64,000 nucleotides of DNA from assembly GCA_947498705.1 (NCBI GenBank), contig CANMLW010000013.1, positions 60,135-124,134 of the forward strand. Direction: 5' to 3'. The translations under genes and the position numbers were made by a program. Below, one piece after another: positions 40,523 through 49,301 of this stretch. The stretch's first letter is position 1, and every line of letters starts with the position of its first letter. This DNA is from an uncultured Aquimarina sp. Lineage in GTDB: Bacteria; Bacteroidota; Bacteroidia; Flavobacteriales; Flavobacteriaceae. A model generated the notes under the pieces. It did no database searches and was not told where the DNA came from. It worked only from the letters and a program-made list of their open reading frames with translations.

Positions 40523-43500
40523 TTATTTCTTAACCATGATTTTATGTGAATAGCTTTCGCCATTTTTGAATCTCACCATAAGAAGATAGATCCCAGATTT
40601 AGAATCATTTACCTGAATCTGTGCTCTTTTTTGTTCACCGATCTTGCCCGAAATGTCCTTATGTTGTACTATTACACGACCACTTAAGTCTATAATAGTC
40701 AAAGTAATTTCGCCCCTATCCTTTGTGGTGTATGATACATTAAACTCTCCTCCACTTGGATTAGGGAATACTTTTATTTTCTTTTTCTCTTTTACGATAT
40801 CATATACTTCTTCATCTACCGTTTTGGCCACTGCTACGGGGATACTATTGCAATAAGTACGCATATTTGTAGCATATGAAGATTCTATATCAGAAATAAT
40901 GTATTTATTACCCCATGGTTGGATATCTGCAGTTCTAATATTTAATGTACTTGTGATGTTTTCTAGATTTCGCTCATTAGATAGCCCATTGTTCCACGAA
41001 GCTCCGTTTAATGGGTTCTTATAGATTATTTCGGTATCAGTATCAAACGATTGTCTTACAGAACTTCCTAGATAAGTTCCATCTGGATTTTTACCAAAAA
41101 AGTCATACGCTTCTATTTCTAACTCTATCTTGATTCCAGAATCTCTTAGGTAATTTTGGATATTATTAATTTTGGCAGAGGTACTTGATGAACTATCTTG
41201 ATTATATCTTGTGCGTATTGTACTCCAGATTTCTGGTGCAATTAATTCACTTATATCCAATTGATCAGGCATGTTATACCTTCTATCCCTATTGTATGTA
41301 AAGGAATACGCTTTTGTTCCTTTAGGAACATCAATAACATTTCCTGCACTATCATAGTTGGTGACAATTGCTCTCACTCTATATACTCCAACATTATGTC
41401 CTAAAACTCGATTCATATTACTTGCCAAATAAGGGCGTTTTTTGAAAACTAATCTGGCTCCTCTTGTTGAAGAAAGCGAGGAAGGATTATAGGAAGTAGC
41501 CAGTACCAAAGTAATTTCTGGTTTATATAGCATATTAAACAACCCTGGTCTTTCATTATAAACAGGATAGGCTCCTTTACTTCCATTTCTGTATTCTGAT
41601 GGTGCTTGATCAGAATTTTTAGAACCAGGAGTCGTAATGATTACATCATCAAAGAGTTTGGTTGAAATAGAAATCGTACCGTTTAAAGCCAATTCAGAGA
41701 AAACCACGCTAGGTTGTGGTTCTGGAAACGTAACTGGTATGGTCCTATCTGGTGTATCTTTAAGGTTTTGCCATCTTAATTTTAGAGCATGAGCTTTTGC
41801 AATTCGGGCTCCTCCTTTAATTCCGGCAGCAGCAGCTTCCATATATTCTCCAGCAGCCTCTAGTGCTTTACCTGGTTTTACAAAAGGAGGCTCTACAATT
41901 CCTGCCACTTTTCCAGATCCTTTAAGGATTTTTCCTCCCATATTCAAAAACTCTGCAGATGCCATAGAAGCTTCTGCCTGATATTGTAATCTAGCTGCAT
42001 CTCGTTCCCATTGTTGTATTTTTTTACCGGGTTGTACAAAACTTGCCTCGTTTCTCCATTCTCTCCCTCCCCATTGTGTAAAATTTCTAAAGGAGACATC
42101 TCCCAATGTTCGTTGTTGAGATCCATAAGGTGTATCCAAAACTCCAGTAAGGTAATCATCACTATTACTCAACCAATCGTTGATACTTGGACTTCCTGCG
42201 GGTACAGAACCTCCTAATGTACGTCCAACAATTTTAAGCGTTCCCGAAGTTACTTTATGTACTTCTACCTGCAAATTGGATTCGAAAAACTGGATACAGG
42301 GATCATAAGTAAGTGTAAAATCAGCATATACAAAGGCTCCAGATGATGATGAATTTAACTCCACAGTTTTGTTATATGGATCTACCGATAAGGCATTATC
42401 ATTCAACGCCTTTCCCTGTAAAAAACCTCCCCATAACTTTGCTGGTCGGTATTGACTAATCGCATTATTGGGTCCATCTTTAATAGAAACTCTTAGGTTA
42501 TTCGCTATAGATGTATTATTGAGATATAAAAATACACGAAGTTTTCCCGAGGTTCGATTATATAATATCATATAAGGTTCATTTCTCAAATTCTGAACAG
42601 GTTTGGCACCATTGTTATCATATCCAAAATCTGCTTTAATTAGTTCCCAACCAGTCCCAGGATCAAAATCAGCACCTCCCATAAATTCTCCCCTAGGTGA
42701 ATATTTATTAGCAACCCCGCTAAAACGAGGAGTATTAGAATAAAAAGGACTTTGCACAACTTCATTTCTTGCACTCCCTCCACTTTTATATCTTAAATTA
42801 TAAGTAGGAGCAGTCCAATCAAAACCATATCCTTTGTTTACATTATAATTACCAAATTTAGGATCCGTAGAAACATAAGGGTTACTATTATCCATTTCTC
42901 CATTATTTGCTTCTAAAAACAGTATGGACTTTAAACTATAGGATATCTTTATGTTTCCTCTTTTCACAATACATAAAAGTCGTGATCTGGCATCTGCACT
43001 TTTATTAAGAAGTAATGGGGTTGGTACACCGGTTAATTGTTCGCTTCGTGATCCCTGAAAAGCGTTTAATTTACCAGAAGTATACCCAAAATAAATGGTC
43101 TGGTTTACATTAAAAGAAGTTAACTTATCCGCTTGCCCAGTGCTAAATAAATATACCTTTCCATTTTTAATTTTTATACCACTCGTAGGTTTTCGATTAC
43201 CATTATTACTTCGATAATAACCTACTTTATAATACGTGTTTTTATAATCTATCAACCCTATTTCTATATCAGAATTTTGGTCATCGATATCTACTTTAAA
43301 CATTCTGGCATCAAACTTATTACTTAATGGCATTGCTTGATATGAGACCACGACTGCCTTATTATCGCTTATAGTAGAATTGGCTCTAACCTGTGTATAG
43401 TCGCCAGGAATATTTATAGAATGATTCGAAGAACCATAAAAAGGAACTGCTACATATGAATTATCAAAAGGAAACTCTAATCTAAAATTTGTATTCCATG

Positions 43501-44074
43501 CATTCGTATCTACATTAGAATCATCTACAAAACCTAATGCTATTCGTTGATTAAAAAGTCTGTCTTTTGTAGTAGCCCATCTTCTGTAAATACCAGAGTT
43601 TGTTCCTTTAAACGTTACCGTGGGATTTCTTGATGAATTATGTGCTCTTACCACTTCTTCATAAGTAAGACTACAATCAAAAAGGTACTCGCCTCTTATA
43701 TTATTGTTACCAGTAAAAGCAGAGCCTATTGCTGAAAAAATCCCTATACCTTCACGATTAACTAACCATTGTTTTCTTGAAGGGTTATAAATAAGAACCT
43801 TTTTAGGGTCACTTTCTTCCAGTCCAAAAATTATCCACCAATATTGAAGAGTATTGTAAAAATCTAATGTATCTCCTGGTACAAAACTAGGAAAAGGTTG
43901 CGCCGGTTCTAAACCTCCTCTAAAATAATTTCCAAATTCGGCTTCGCTTATTCTAACCAAAATAGCTTTTCCTCCTGACAACCCTCTTAAATCTGGTGGT
44001 TGAATATCACTTAATTGTGCTAATGCTGCATTAGAAATAATAAAGCATAGAATAAAATATAAAACTTTCTTCAT
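40523..44074 (-). CDS. Large secreted protein with T9SS type A sorting domain
   Basis: 1183 residues, signal peptide MKKVLYFILCFIISNAALAQ. Most of the protein is beta-rich, Asn/Ser/Gly-rich and of unknown family; a central helical stretch (about 680-780, rich in Ala/Lys, e.g. AEASMASAEFLNMGG, AGEYMEAAAAGIKGG) stands out. The last 80 residues are a T9SS type A domain (KVFPNPSGGEFNVSY...IDLSGRVIVQ...GIYLLMVRF). It is inferred to be exported across the outer membrane and attached or released. It lies between the PASTA/rluD pair and ddl, where a core neighbourhood appears to have been split. No catalytic motif was recognised. Confidence 0.8.
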   Translation of the reverse strand: MKKVLYFILCFIISNAALAQLSDIQPPDLRGLSGGKAILVRISEAEFGNYFRGGLEPAQPFPSFVPGDTLDFYNTLQYWWIIFGLEESDPKKVLIYNPSRKQWLVNREGIGIFSAIGSAFTGNNNIRGEYLFDCSLTYEEVVRAHNSSRNPTVTFKGTNSGIYRRWATTKDRLFNQRIALGFVDDSNVDTNAWNTNFRLEFPFDNSYVAVPFYGSSNHSINIPGDYTQVRANSTISDNKAVVVSYQAMPLSNKFDARMFKVDIDDQNSDIEIGLIDYKNTYYKVGYYRSNNGNRKPTSGIKIKNGKVYLFSTGQADKLTSFNVNQTIYFGYTSGKLNAFQGSRSEQLTGVPTPLLLNKSADARSRLLCIVKRGNIKISYSLKSILFLEANNGEMDNSNPYVSTDPKFGNYNVNKGYGFDWTAPTYNLRYKSGGSARNEVVQSPFYSNTPRFSGVANKYSPRGEFMGGADFDPGTGWELIKADFGYDNNGAKPVQNLRNEPYMILYNRTSGKLRVFLYLNNTSIANNLRVSIKDGPNNAISQYRPAKLWGGFLQGKALNDNALSVDPYNKTVELNSSSSGAFVYADFTLTYDPCIQFFESNLQVEVHKVTSGTLKIVGRTLGGSVPAGSPSINDWLSNSDDYLTGVLDTPYGSQQRTLGDVSFRNFTQWGGREWRNEASFVQPGKKIQQWERDAARLQYQAEASMASAEFLNMGGKILKGSGKVAGIVEPPFVKPGKALEAAGEYMEAAAAGIKGGARIAKAHALKLRWQNLKDTPDRTIPVTFPEPQPSVVFSELALNGTISISTKLFDDVIITTPGSKNSDQAPSEYRNGSKGAYPVYNERPGLFNMLYKPEITLVLATSYNPSSLSSTRGARLVFKKRPYLASNMNRVLGHNVGVYRVRAIVTNYDSAGNVIDVPKGTKAYSFTYNRDRRYNMPDQLDISELIAPEIWSTIRTRYNQDSSSSTSAKINNIQNYLRDSGIKIELEIEAYDFFGKNPDGTYLGSSVRQSFDTDTEIIYKNPLNGASWNNGLSNERNLENITSTLNIRTADIQPWGNKYIISDIESSYATNMRTYCNSIPVAVAKTVDEEVYDIVKEKKKIKVFPNPSGGEFNVSYTTKDRGEITLTIIDLSGRVIVQHKDISGKIGEQKRAQIQVNDSKSGIYLLMVRFKNGESYSHKIMVKK

Positions 44075-44461
44075 TTTTTTGTGTAATTAGGTTAAATTAG
44101 TTTTACTACTTAAGATTTTAAAAGCGACACTTTTAAGGATTATTGAGTTGATTAACTGAGGGGGGAAGGATTAAAAAATCAAACTAATTTATTGTGAGGT
44201 GTTATAACATTTTGGCCATAGTGTTATGGTTACAAAACTAAGTTATCAAGTCTATAAAAAGCAATATGACAGTCTTAATTAATGGTTACAAAAACATTAG
44301 CTATACCTTATCTAGATACAGTTATTATTAATCTAATATTAAACTCTTAAACAACTATTCTCAAAAACAGAAACTTACCAATTTCATCGGTTTAAGAAAA
44401 TATTAAAAAGAGTTTCCTTCTTATTCTATAAATGATATTTTTGTAACAAAACAGTCATTCA
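44075..44461. other. Divergent intergenic region before ddl
   Basis: 387 bases between divergent genes. The ddl-proximal end holds a promoter box (44436-44443). The rest is AT-rich with a GGGGGGAAGG run near 44161 and no gene. Confidence 0.5.
44436..44443 (+). promoter_or_regulatory. TAnnTTTG box of ddl
   Basis: TATTTTTG, 18 bases before the ATG of ddl, the usual place for the -7 element of the Bacteroidota housekeeping sigma factor. No clear TTG -33 partner. Confidence 0.55.
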
Positions 44462-45439
44462 ATGCAAAAGAACATTGCTATTCTTATGGGAGGGTACTCC
44501 AGCGAGTTTGATATTTCAATTCAAAGTGGAAATGTAGTATACAAACATCTAGATAGAGATCTATATCATCCATATAGGATACATATCACAAAAAATGGTT
44601 GGTATTATGTCGATGATCATGATCAAAAGTTTAGTATCGACAAAAATGATTTTTCATTGACATTAAATGGTTCTAAAATAAGGTTTGATGCTGCATTTAA
44701 CATAGTTCATGGCACTCCTGGTGAAGACGGATTACTACAAGCTTATTTTGATTTGATAGAAATACCGCAAACTGCTTGCGATTTTTATCAAGCTGCATTA
44801 ACTTTTAACAAACGAGATTGCATTAGTACATTACAGCCATACGGAATACCAACCGCTACCAATTATTTCCTAAACAAAGGAGATGTTATAGATAGCAAGG
44901 CAATTATCAATACTGTTGGTTTACCATGTTTTGTTAAAGCCAACAAAGCTGGTAGTAGTTATGGAGTTTCAAAGGTTAAAACAGAACAAGAGCTTATTCC
45001 TGCTATAGAAGTTGCCTATAAAGAAGATGATGAAATTATTATAGAATCTTTTTTAAGTGGCACCGAAGTTTCTATAGGAGTCATTCGATACAAAGGAGAA
45101 GACATAGTACTACCAGTAACAGAGATTGTGACAGAAAACGAGTTTTTTGATTATGAAGCTAAGTACTTAGGAAAATCTGAAGAAATTACACCAGCACGCT
45201 TATCTGAAGAAGACACAAAAAAAGTACAAGAATTGGCTTTAAAAGTCTACAAAATATTAAAAATGAAAGGTTTTTCTAGAAGTGAGTTTATTTTTCATGA
45301 AGGAGAACCTTATTTTGTTGAGATGAATACAAATCCAGGGCTTAGTGAAGCAAGTATTTTACCCCAACAAGCTATTATTGCCGGTATCAGTCTAAAAGAA
45401 TTATTTTCTAATGCCATAGAAACCTGTTTAAAAAAATAA
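44462..45439 (+). CDS. ddl: D-alanine--D-alanine ligase
   Basis: 325 residues, ATP-grasp fold. N-terminal IAILMGGYSSEFDISIQSG is the D-Ala-binding loop, FNIVHGTPGEDGLLQAYFDLI the conserved HGxxGEDG motif, FVKANKAGSSYGVSKV the ATP loop, and FIFHEGEPYFVEMNTNPGLSEASILPQ (in part) the Mg-binding end. It makes D-Ala-D-Ala for peptidoglycan precursors in the cytoplasm. A promoter box lies just upstream. coaD follows 104 bases downstream with its own box, so the two are likely separate transcripts in the same neighbourhood. Confidence 0.96.
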   Translation: MQKNIAILMGGYSSEFDISIQSGNVVYKHLDRDLYHPYRIHITKNGWYYVDDHDQKFSIDKNDFSLTLNGSKIRFDAAFNIVHGTPGEDGLLQAYFDLIEIPQTACDFYQAALTFNKRDCISTLQPYGIPTATNYFLNKGDVIDSKAIINTVGLPCFVKANKAGSSYGVSKVKTEQELIPAIEVAYKEDDEIIIESFLSGTEVSIGVIRYKGEDIVLPVTEIVTENEFFDYEAKYLGKSEEITPARLSEEDTKKVQELALKVYKILKMKGFSRSEFIFHEGEPYFVEMNTNPGLSEASILPQQAIIAGISLKELFSNAIETCLKK

Positions 45440-45507
45440 AAAGATATTACTTTGATATAAAATGCCTCAATCACTACGTATAGATTATTTTAAATTATAA
45501 TTTCATA

Positions 45508-45515
45508 TATATTTG
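45508..45515 (+). promoter_or_regulatory. TAnnTTTG box of coaD
   Basis: TATATTTG, 28 bases before the coaD ATG. Confidence 0.55.
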
Positions 45516-45543
45516 TAACCTATATATCAATCAATAATCACAT

Positions 45544-45999
45544 ATGAGAAGAGCCGTTTTTCCAGGATCTTTTGATCCAATTACCTTAGGTCACTATGAC
45601 ATTATAGAACGAGGACTTACCCTATTTGATGAAATAATCCTTGCCATCGGTGTTAATTCTGAGAAAAAATATATGTTTTCTTTAGAGGAGAGAAAACAGT
45701 TCATGGAAGAAGCTTTTAAAAACGAGCCTAAAATTAAAGTAATTACCTACAAAGGGTTAACAGTCGAGTTTTGTAAAAAACAAAATGCAAATTTTATTCT
45801 GAGAGGGCTTCGTAATCCTGGTGATTTTGAATTTGAAAAAGCAATTGCACATACCAATAGAAAAATGTCTGATATAGAAACGGTATTCTTACTTACTTCT
45901 TCTGGTAAAAGCTTTATCTCTTCTTCGATTGTAAGAGATGTTATTAGAAATGGAGGCGATGTTTCTGGACTTGTACCCGACACGGTTATTATAAAATAA
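45544..45999 (+). CDS. coaD: Phosphopantetheine adenylyltransferase
   Basis: 151 residues. Nucleotidyltransferase motifs are AVFPGSFDPITLGHYDII (TxGH, ATP phosphates) and the C-terminal FISSSIVRDVI (ISSSxxR). The substrate helix YKGLTVEFCKKQNANFILRGLRNPGDFEFE (in part) carries the conserved RGLR. It converts 4'-phosphopantetheine and ATP to dephospho-CoA, the penultimate step of coenzyme A synthesis. Length matches bacterial CoaD (about 155-165). A standard core gene in its usual flavobacterial place next to ddl. Confidence 0.96.
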   Translation: MRRAVFPGSFDPITLGHYDIIERGLTLFDEIILAIGVNSEKKYMFSLEERKQFMEEAFKNEPKIKVITYKGLTVEFCKKQNANFILRGLRNPGDFEFEKAIAHTNRKMSDIETVFLLTSSGKSFISSSIVRDVIRNGGDVSGLVPDTVIIK

Positions 46000-46062
46000 T
46001 CATTTTATAGATTATAGACATAAAACTTTCAAATTTTTCTAATTTGAAATATCCTCCTGACA

Positions 46063-46070
46063 TACCTTTG
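46063..46070 (+). promoter_or_regulatory. TAnnTTTG box before the GyrI-like gene
   Basis: TACCTTTG with a TTG (46044-46046) 16 bases upstream, 50 bases before the ATG. A second box, TAGTTTTG, lies at 46085-46092, so the active one is undecided. Confidence 0.45.
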
Positions 46071-46120
46071 TCAATGCACGCAGTTAGTTTTGTTTTAAAT
46101 TAATTTAATCTAATAACATT

Positions 46121-46579
46121 ATGATCAAAACAAAATTAGAACCTTTTTGGATTGTTGGAATAGATAAACGAACTACAAACAAAAACGAACAAGCTGCAAA
46201 AGATATCCCAGAGCTTTGGGACACTTTTATGTCGCATGGTACCATGCAAAAAATCCCAAACAAAGTAGATGACACAATCTATGCTGTGTATACTAATTAT
46301 GAGAGTGACCACACAGAAGAGTACTCTACTATTATTGGATGTAAAGTTGCTAACCTAAATAATATCCCAGAAGAAATGACCTGTATAAAAATTGATCAAA
46401 GTTCTTATACTAGATTTACTGCCAAGGGAGATTTAACAAAAGGGGTTATATATAATGAATGGATCAAGATATGGAACACCAACTTAGATCGAAAATATAC
46501 TACCGATTTTGAAGTATATGGAGCTGAAGCAAAAAACCCTAAAGATGCAGAAGTAGATATTTATGTTGCGATAAATTAA
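46121..46579 (+). CDS. GyrI-like small-molecule-binding domain protein
   Basis: 152 residues with the SHV fold pattern of GyrI/AraC effector-binding domains. An N-terminal strand KLEPFWIVGIDKRTTNKNEQ is followed by IPELWDTFMSHG, IYAVYTNYESD, YSTIIGCKVANL, MTCIKIDQSSYTRFTAKG and a final DFEVYGAEA...VDIYVAI. Stand-alone GyrI-like proteins bind cationic or hydrophobic small molecules and may sequester toxins. No DNA-binding domain is present. It is monocistronic and convergent with the radical SAM operon. Confidence 0.85.
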   Translation: MIKTKLEPFWIVGIDKRTTNKNEQAAKDIPELWDTFMSHGTMQKIPNKVDDTIYAVYTNYESDHTEEYSTIIGCKVANLNNIPEEMTCIKIDQSSYTRFTAKGDLTKGVIYNEWIKIWNTNLDRKYTTDFEVYGAEAKNPKDAEVDIYVAIN

Positions 46580-46593
46580 ACGAATCAATATAC

Positions 46594-46636
46594 ACAAACA
46601 TACTTGTTAGCAAAAACCAGTTAACAGTATGTTTGT
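46594..46636. terminator. Bidirectional hairpin between GyrI-like gene and radical SAM operon
   Basis: ACAAACATACTTGTTA (46594-46609) pairs with TAACAGTATGTTTGT (46622-46636) with a single bulged base, 12-base loop. It lies between convergent genes. Confidence 0.65.
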
Positions 46637-46665
46637 ATACCTGTTGCAGTATATCAGGACCTAAA

Positions 46666-46893
46666 TTAAAACCCAGACATTAACGCTCCACATATCCCCA
46701 ACCCAACCACTAGGTAAACCCCAGAAAGTATAAAAAAAACCTTTGCTACTTTTTTCTTTTTCTTTCTATAAAGTATTCCACCTATTAACGCTAACAAAAG
46801 AGGAGGACCAAACATGATCGCAATTATCATATATGCAATTATCTCATACCCGCCTCCTGATGTAGATTCTAAAAAAATACTATTTACAATCAT
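46666..46893 (-). CDS. Small two-helix membrane protein of the Lgt-like/radical SAM operon
   Basis: 75 residues with two membrane helices (about 17-41, IIAYMIIAIMFGPPLLLALIG; and about 51-72, KVFFILSGVYLVVGLGICG) joined by a basic loop YRKKKKKVAK. That loop predicts a hairpin with the loop in the cytosol. Its ATG overlaps the radical SAM stop (ATGA), so it is translationally coupled and probably works with that enzyme, for instance as a membrane adaptor. No family was recognised. Confidence 0.65.
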   Translation of the reverse strand: MIVNSIFLESTSGGGYEIIAYMIIAIMFGPPLLLALIGGILYRKKKKKVAKVFFILSGVYLVVGLGICGALMSGF

Positions 46894-48284
46894 ATTATTT
46901 CTTTTCTTAATTTTTCAAGATAATCCTGTTTATCATCTCTATAAAACAAGTTCATTGTTTCAAAAGGGATAATTTTATAATCTTTATTTACTATGTGTAC
47001 GCATGATTTTTTAATTGATCTTACATCAAAATTATAGGCATCTATAAATTGCATGATAATAATCCTGAATAAACTGTCGTACCCTAAATCTGGGGCATCT
47101 ATTTCTGGTAAACAACACATTATAGATTTTAAGTTTTCTGAAGCAGTTTCTACAGAGTTTCCTGTACTAAACAATTCTAAAACCTTACCATGTAGTTCTT
47201 CATCTTGCTCATAAACGATCGTATTCTTTCCATTATCTAATAGATCTGCCGGGTTTATATACCTTGTAAGTGGTAATATCCCTTCTTTATTTTTTAACGC
47301 ATACCCCATCACCAAAGCATCTGGGTTACAGGGCACGGGAATTAGATCATCAGATTCAAAAACGGGAAATTGTTCTAAAATTTTCCTTCGCACTTCGGTC
47401 AAAGTAATGCGATCTGTCTTGGTATCAAAATCTTCTAAACGCCCTGCAATTTGAGTGGGTTGAAATGTAACACCTCTTACACATTTTTGCTGCGTTGCGA
47501 ATGTTAGCACCTCTCCTATTTTATGATCATTTAATCCTTTTGCCAACGTTACAACTAATGTAGTAGACAAATTAACAATGTTTAAATGCGTTATTGCCTG
47601 CTTTCTTACTTCTGTTAAATCCTCACCTCTTAATTTTGTCAATACCTCGGCATCCAAAGCATCAAATTGTAAATAGATCTCAAAATCGGGCATATAACTA
47701 GCCAAGCGCTCTGTAAACTTCAAATCCTTTGCAATTCTCACTCCATTTGTATTTACCATGAGGTGGCGAATCGGTAATGTTTTTGCATAATCCAAAATTT
47801 CAAAAAATTGAGGATGTATTGTTGGTTCTCCTCCACTAATCTGAACTACATCTGGTTCTTTTTCGTTTATTACAATCGTATCTAACATCTTTTTGATCTC
47901 ATCTAGTGATCGGTGTCTACCATAATGAGGAGATGATGAAGCATAACATGTTGGACAAGTAAGATTGCAACGATCTGTCACTTCAATAATTGTTAAACAA
48001 GAATGTTGCTCATGGTCAGGGCACAAACCGCAATCATAAGGACATCCATAATCTGTTTCCATATTAAACTTATGCGGAAACTCTGATGGTTTGTTATAAT
48101 TTCTAATATTTTTATAATAGTCGACATCATCTGCAATCAAAACTTTTGAGCGTCCATGCTCTGGGCAACGCTTTAGCATAAACACCTTATCATCTTCAAA
48201 AACTATTTTGGCATCTATTCTTTTAAGACATGTTGGACATAGACTTAATGTAAAATCATAATAGGTGTATGGTCTTGTAGGCAT
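46890..48284 (-). CDS. Radical SAM protein of the Tes/MJ0619 type
   Basis: 464 residues. Several cysteine groups occur: N-terminal CPTC (16, 19) and RCPEHG (Cys40); GCPYDCGLCPDHEQHSC (81, 85, 88, 96); the radical SAM triad CNLTCPTC (106, 110, 113) after IIEVTD; and a C-terminal MCCLPE...KKSC group. SAM-binding GGEPT is at 151-155. The GCPxDCGLCPxHxxxxC-LxxIEVTxRCNLxCPxC layout is what I know from the archaeal MJ0619/Tes family, in which Tes joins lipid tails by C-C coupling and binds extra iron-sulfur clusters and a rubredoxin-like iron. Start ATG 48284 overlaps the Lgt-like gene by 29 bases. The lipid-related role is inference. Confidence 0.82.
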   Translation of the reverse strand: MPTRPYTYYDFTLSLCPTCLKRIDAKIVFEDDKVFMLKRCPEHGRSKVLIADDVDYYKNIRNYNKPSEFPHKFNMETDYGCPYDCGLCPDHEQHSCLTIIEVTDRCNLTCPTCYASSSPHYGRHRSLDEIKKMLDTIVINEKEPDVVQISGGEPTIHPQFFEILDYAKTLPIRHLMVNTNGVRIAKDLKFTERLASYMPDFEIYLQFDALDAEVLTKLRGEDLTEVRKQAITHLNIVNLSTTLVVTLAKGLNDHKIGEVLTFATQQKCVRGVTFQPTQIAGRLEDFDTKTDRITLTEVRRKILEQFPVFESDDLIPVPCNPDALVMGYALKNKEGILPLTRYINPADLLDNGKNTIVYEQDEELHGKVLELFSTGNSVETASENLKSIMCCLPEIDAPDLGYDSLFRIIIMQFIDAYNFDVRSIKKSCVHIVNKDYKIIPFETMNLFYRDDKQDYLEKLRKEII

Positions 48285-49020
48285 ATATTATTTGTCTTCG
48301 AATGGTTCTTTGATAATAAACAAAGCATAAGATACATAAATACTGAATACTACTAAGCTCCAGTATAAAAAATGTATTAGGTTTTAGAAATTCTATACAA
48401 AACCGGAACATAAAATAAGAGATCATAAAGTATTTAAACAAATAACCATCTATCCGTTTTAGTTTGATATGAATATATTTTAGAACGTACCATAATATAA
48501 TTAAAAACAGTACTTCGAATAATGCAAGTGGATATCGCATTATACCATCTCCCAGGTCCATCCCTAAAAAAGAATTAGTTTCTTTTCCATAAGTAAAATC
48601 ATTTACACCAGACAAAAAACAACCGATTCTACCAATAATAATCCCTAAAATAATAGGAAAAGTAAACAAATCACCCGAAGATCGTTTTTCACCTATAAGC
48701 TTCTTTGCCAATTCTACTCCCAATAAACCACCAAAAAGTCCTCCCATTATGGTTTTTGTAGTAAACAAATTGATAATTTGATCTGGGGTAAAAGATATGA
48801 ATTGTGGTTGTTCTAAAAATCCAAAAACTCGAGATCCTAAAAAAGCTCCAAAAACAGCACCAATTATTATACTTAATCTATTGGTTGTTGAAATAAGATC
48901 CTTTGTATTTCTTCTTAAATACATATAATATCTAAATCCCGCAAAAAAAGCAACATATTCCAAAACCAAGTGAATATTGATTTCATATCCAAAAATGACA
49001 GGTTCGAAAGGAATATTCAT
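48256..49020 (-). CDS. Lgt-like (prolipoprotein diacylglyceryl transferase family) membrane protein, divergent
   Basis: 254 residues with about seven membrane helices. Lgt-type signatures: IGRIGCFLSGVNDFTYG (GRIG at 130-133, where true Lgt has GRxGNFxNxE or GRIGCFLxGCCYG), RYPLALFE (162-169, in place of HPTQLYE) and RFCIEF (206-211, with the conserved Arg and Glu). The catalytic-loop histidine of GGMSFHGG is replaced in TIMGGLFGGLLG (Phe96). This is therefore a paralogue that may bind a phospholipid without being the housekeeping Lgt. It is the first gene of the operon, and its 3' end overlaps the radical SAM gene by 29 bases. Confidence 0.8.
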   Translation of the reverse strand: MNIPFEPVIFGYEINIHLVLEYVAFFAGFRYYMYLRRNTKDLISTTNRLSIIIGAVFGAFLGSRVFGFLEQPQFISFTPDQIINLFTTKTIMGGLFGGLLGVELAKKLIGEKRSSGDLFTFPIILGIIIGRIGCFLSGVNDFTYGKETNSFLGMDLGDGIMRYPLALFEVLFLIILWYVLKYIHIKLKRIDGYLFKYFMISYFMFRFCIEFLKPNTFFILELSSIQYLCILCFVYYQRTIRRQIIYAYKTIHLL

Positions 49021-49043
49021 ATAATGTTATTCTGTTCATCAAC

Positions 49044-49051
49044 GAAATATA
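49044..49051 (-). promoter_or_regulatory. Near-consensus promoter box of the Lgt-like/radical SAM operon
   Basis: GAAATATA on the plus strand reads TATATTTC toward the operon (consensus TAnnTTTG with one mismatch), 24 bases before ATG 49020. A TTG (plus CAA 49067-49069) lies 15 bases further. Confidence 0.35.
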
Positions 49052-49266
49052 CATCTAAAATTGTGTCAAAAAACGCTTATGTTGAAAAAAAAAATAATTT
49101 TTATTCACTTTAAACAATATCCCTAAAGGGGAAATTTCTCTACTTTAACAGTATTTTATGCTTTTCGTCAATAATCCATTTTTAAAGCTGTAGGAAGAAT
49201 CCCATACCTCTTATTTTCAAGGAGATACACTTAACAATTTAAACTATTTTGTATTCCTTTTTTTAG

Positions 49267-49274
49267 TAGATTTG
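49267..49274 (+). promoter_or_regulatory. TAnnTTTG box before the 400-residue lipoprotein
   Basis: TAGATTTG, 28 bases before ATG 49302. It overlaps an in-frame upstream TTG (49272), which argues against that start. Confidence 0.55.
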
Positions 49275-49301
49275 CCTTCACAATTAACAAAATCAGTTAT
49301 T

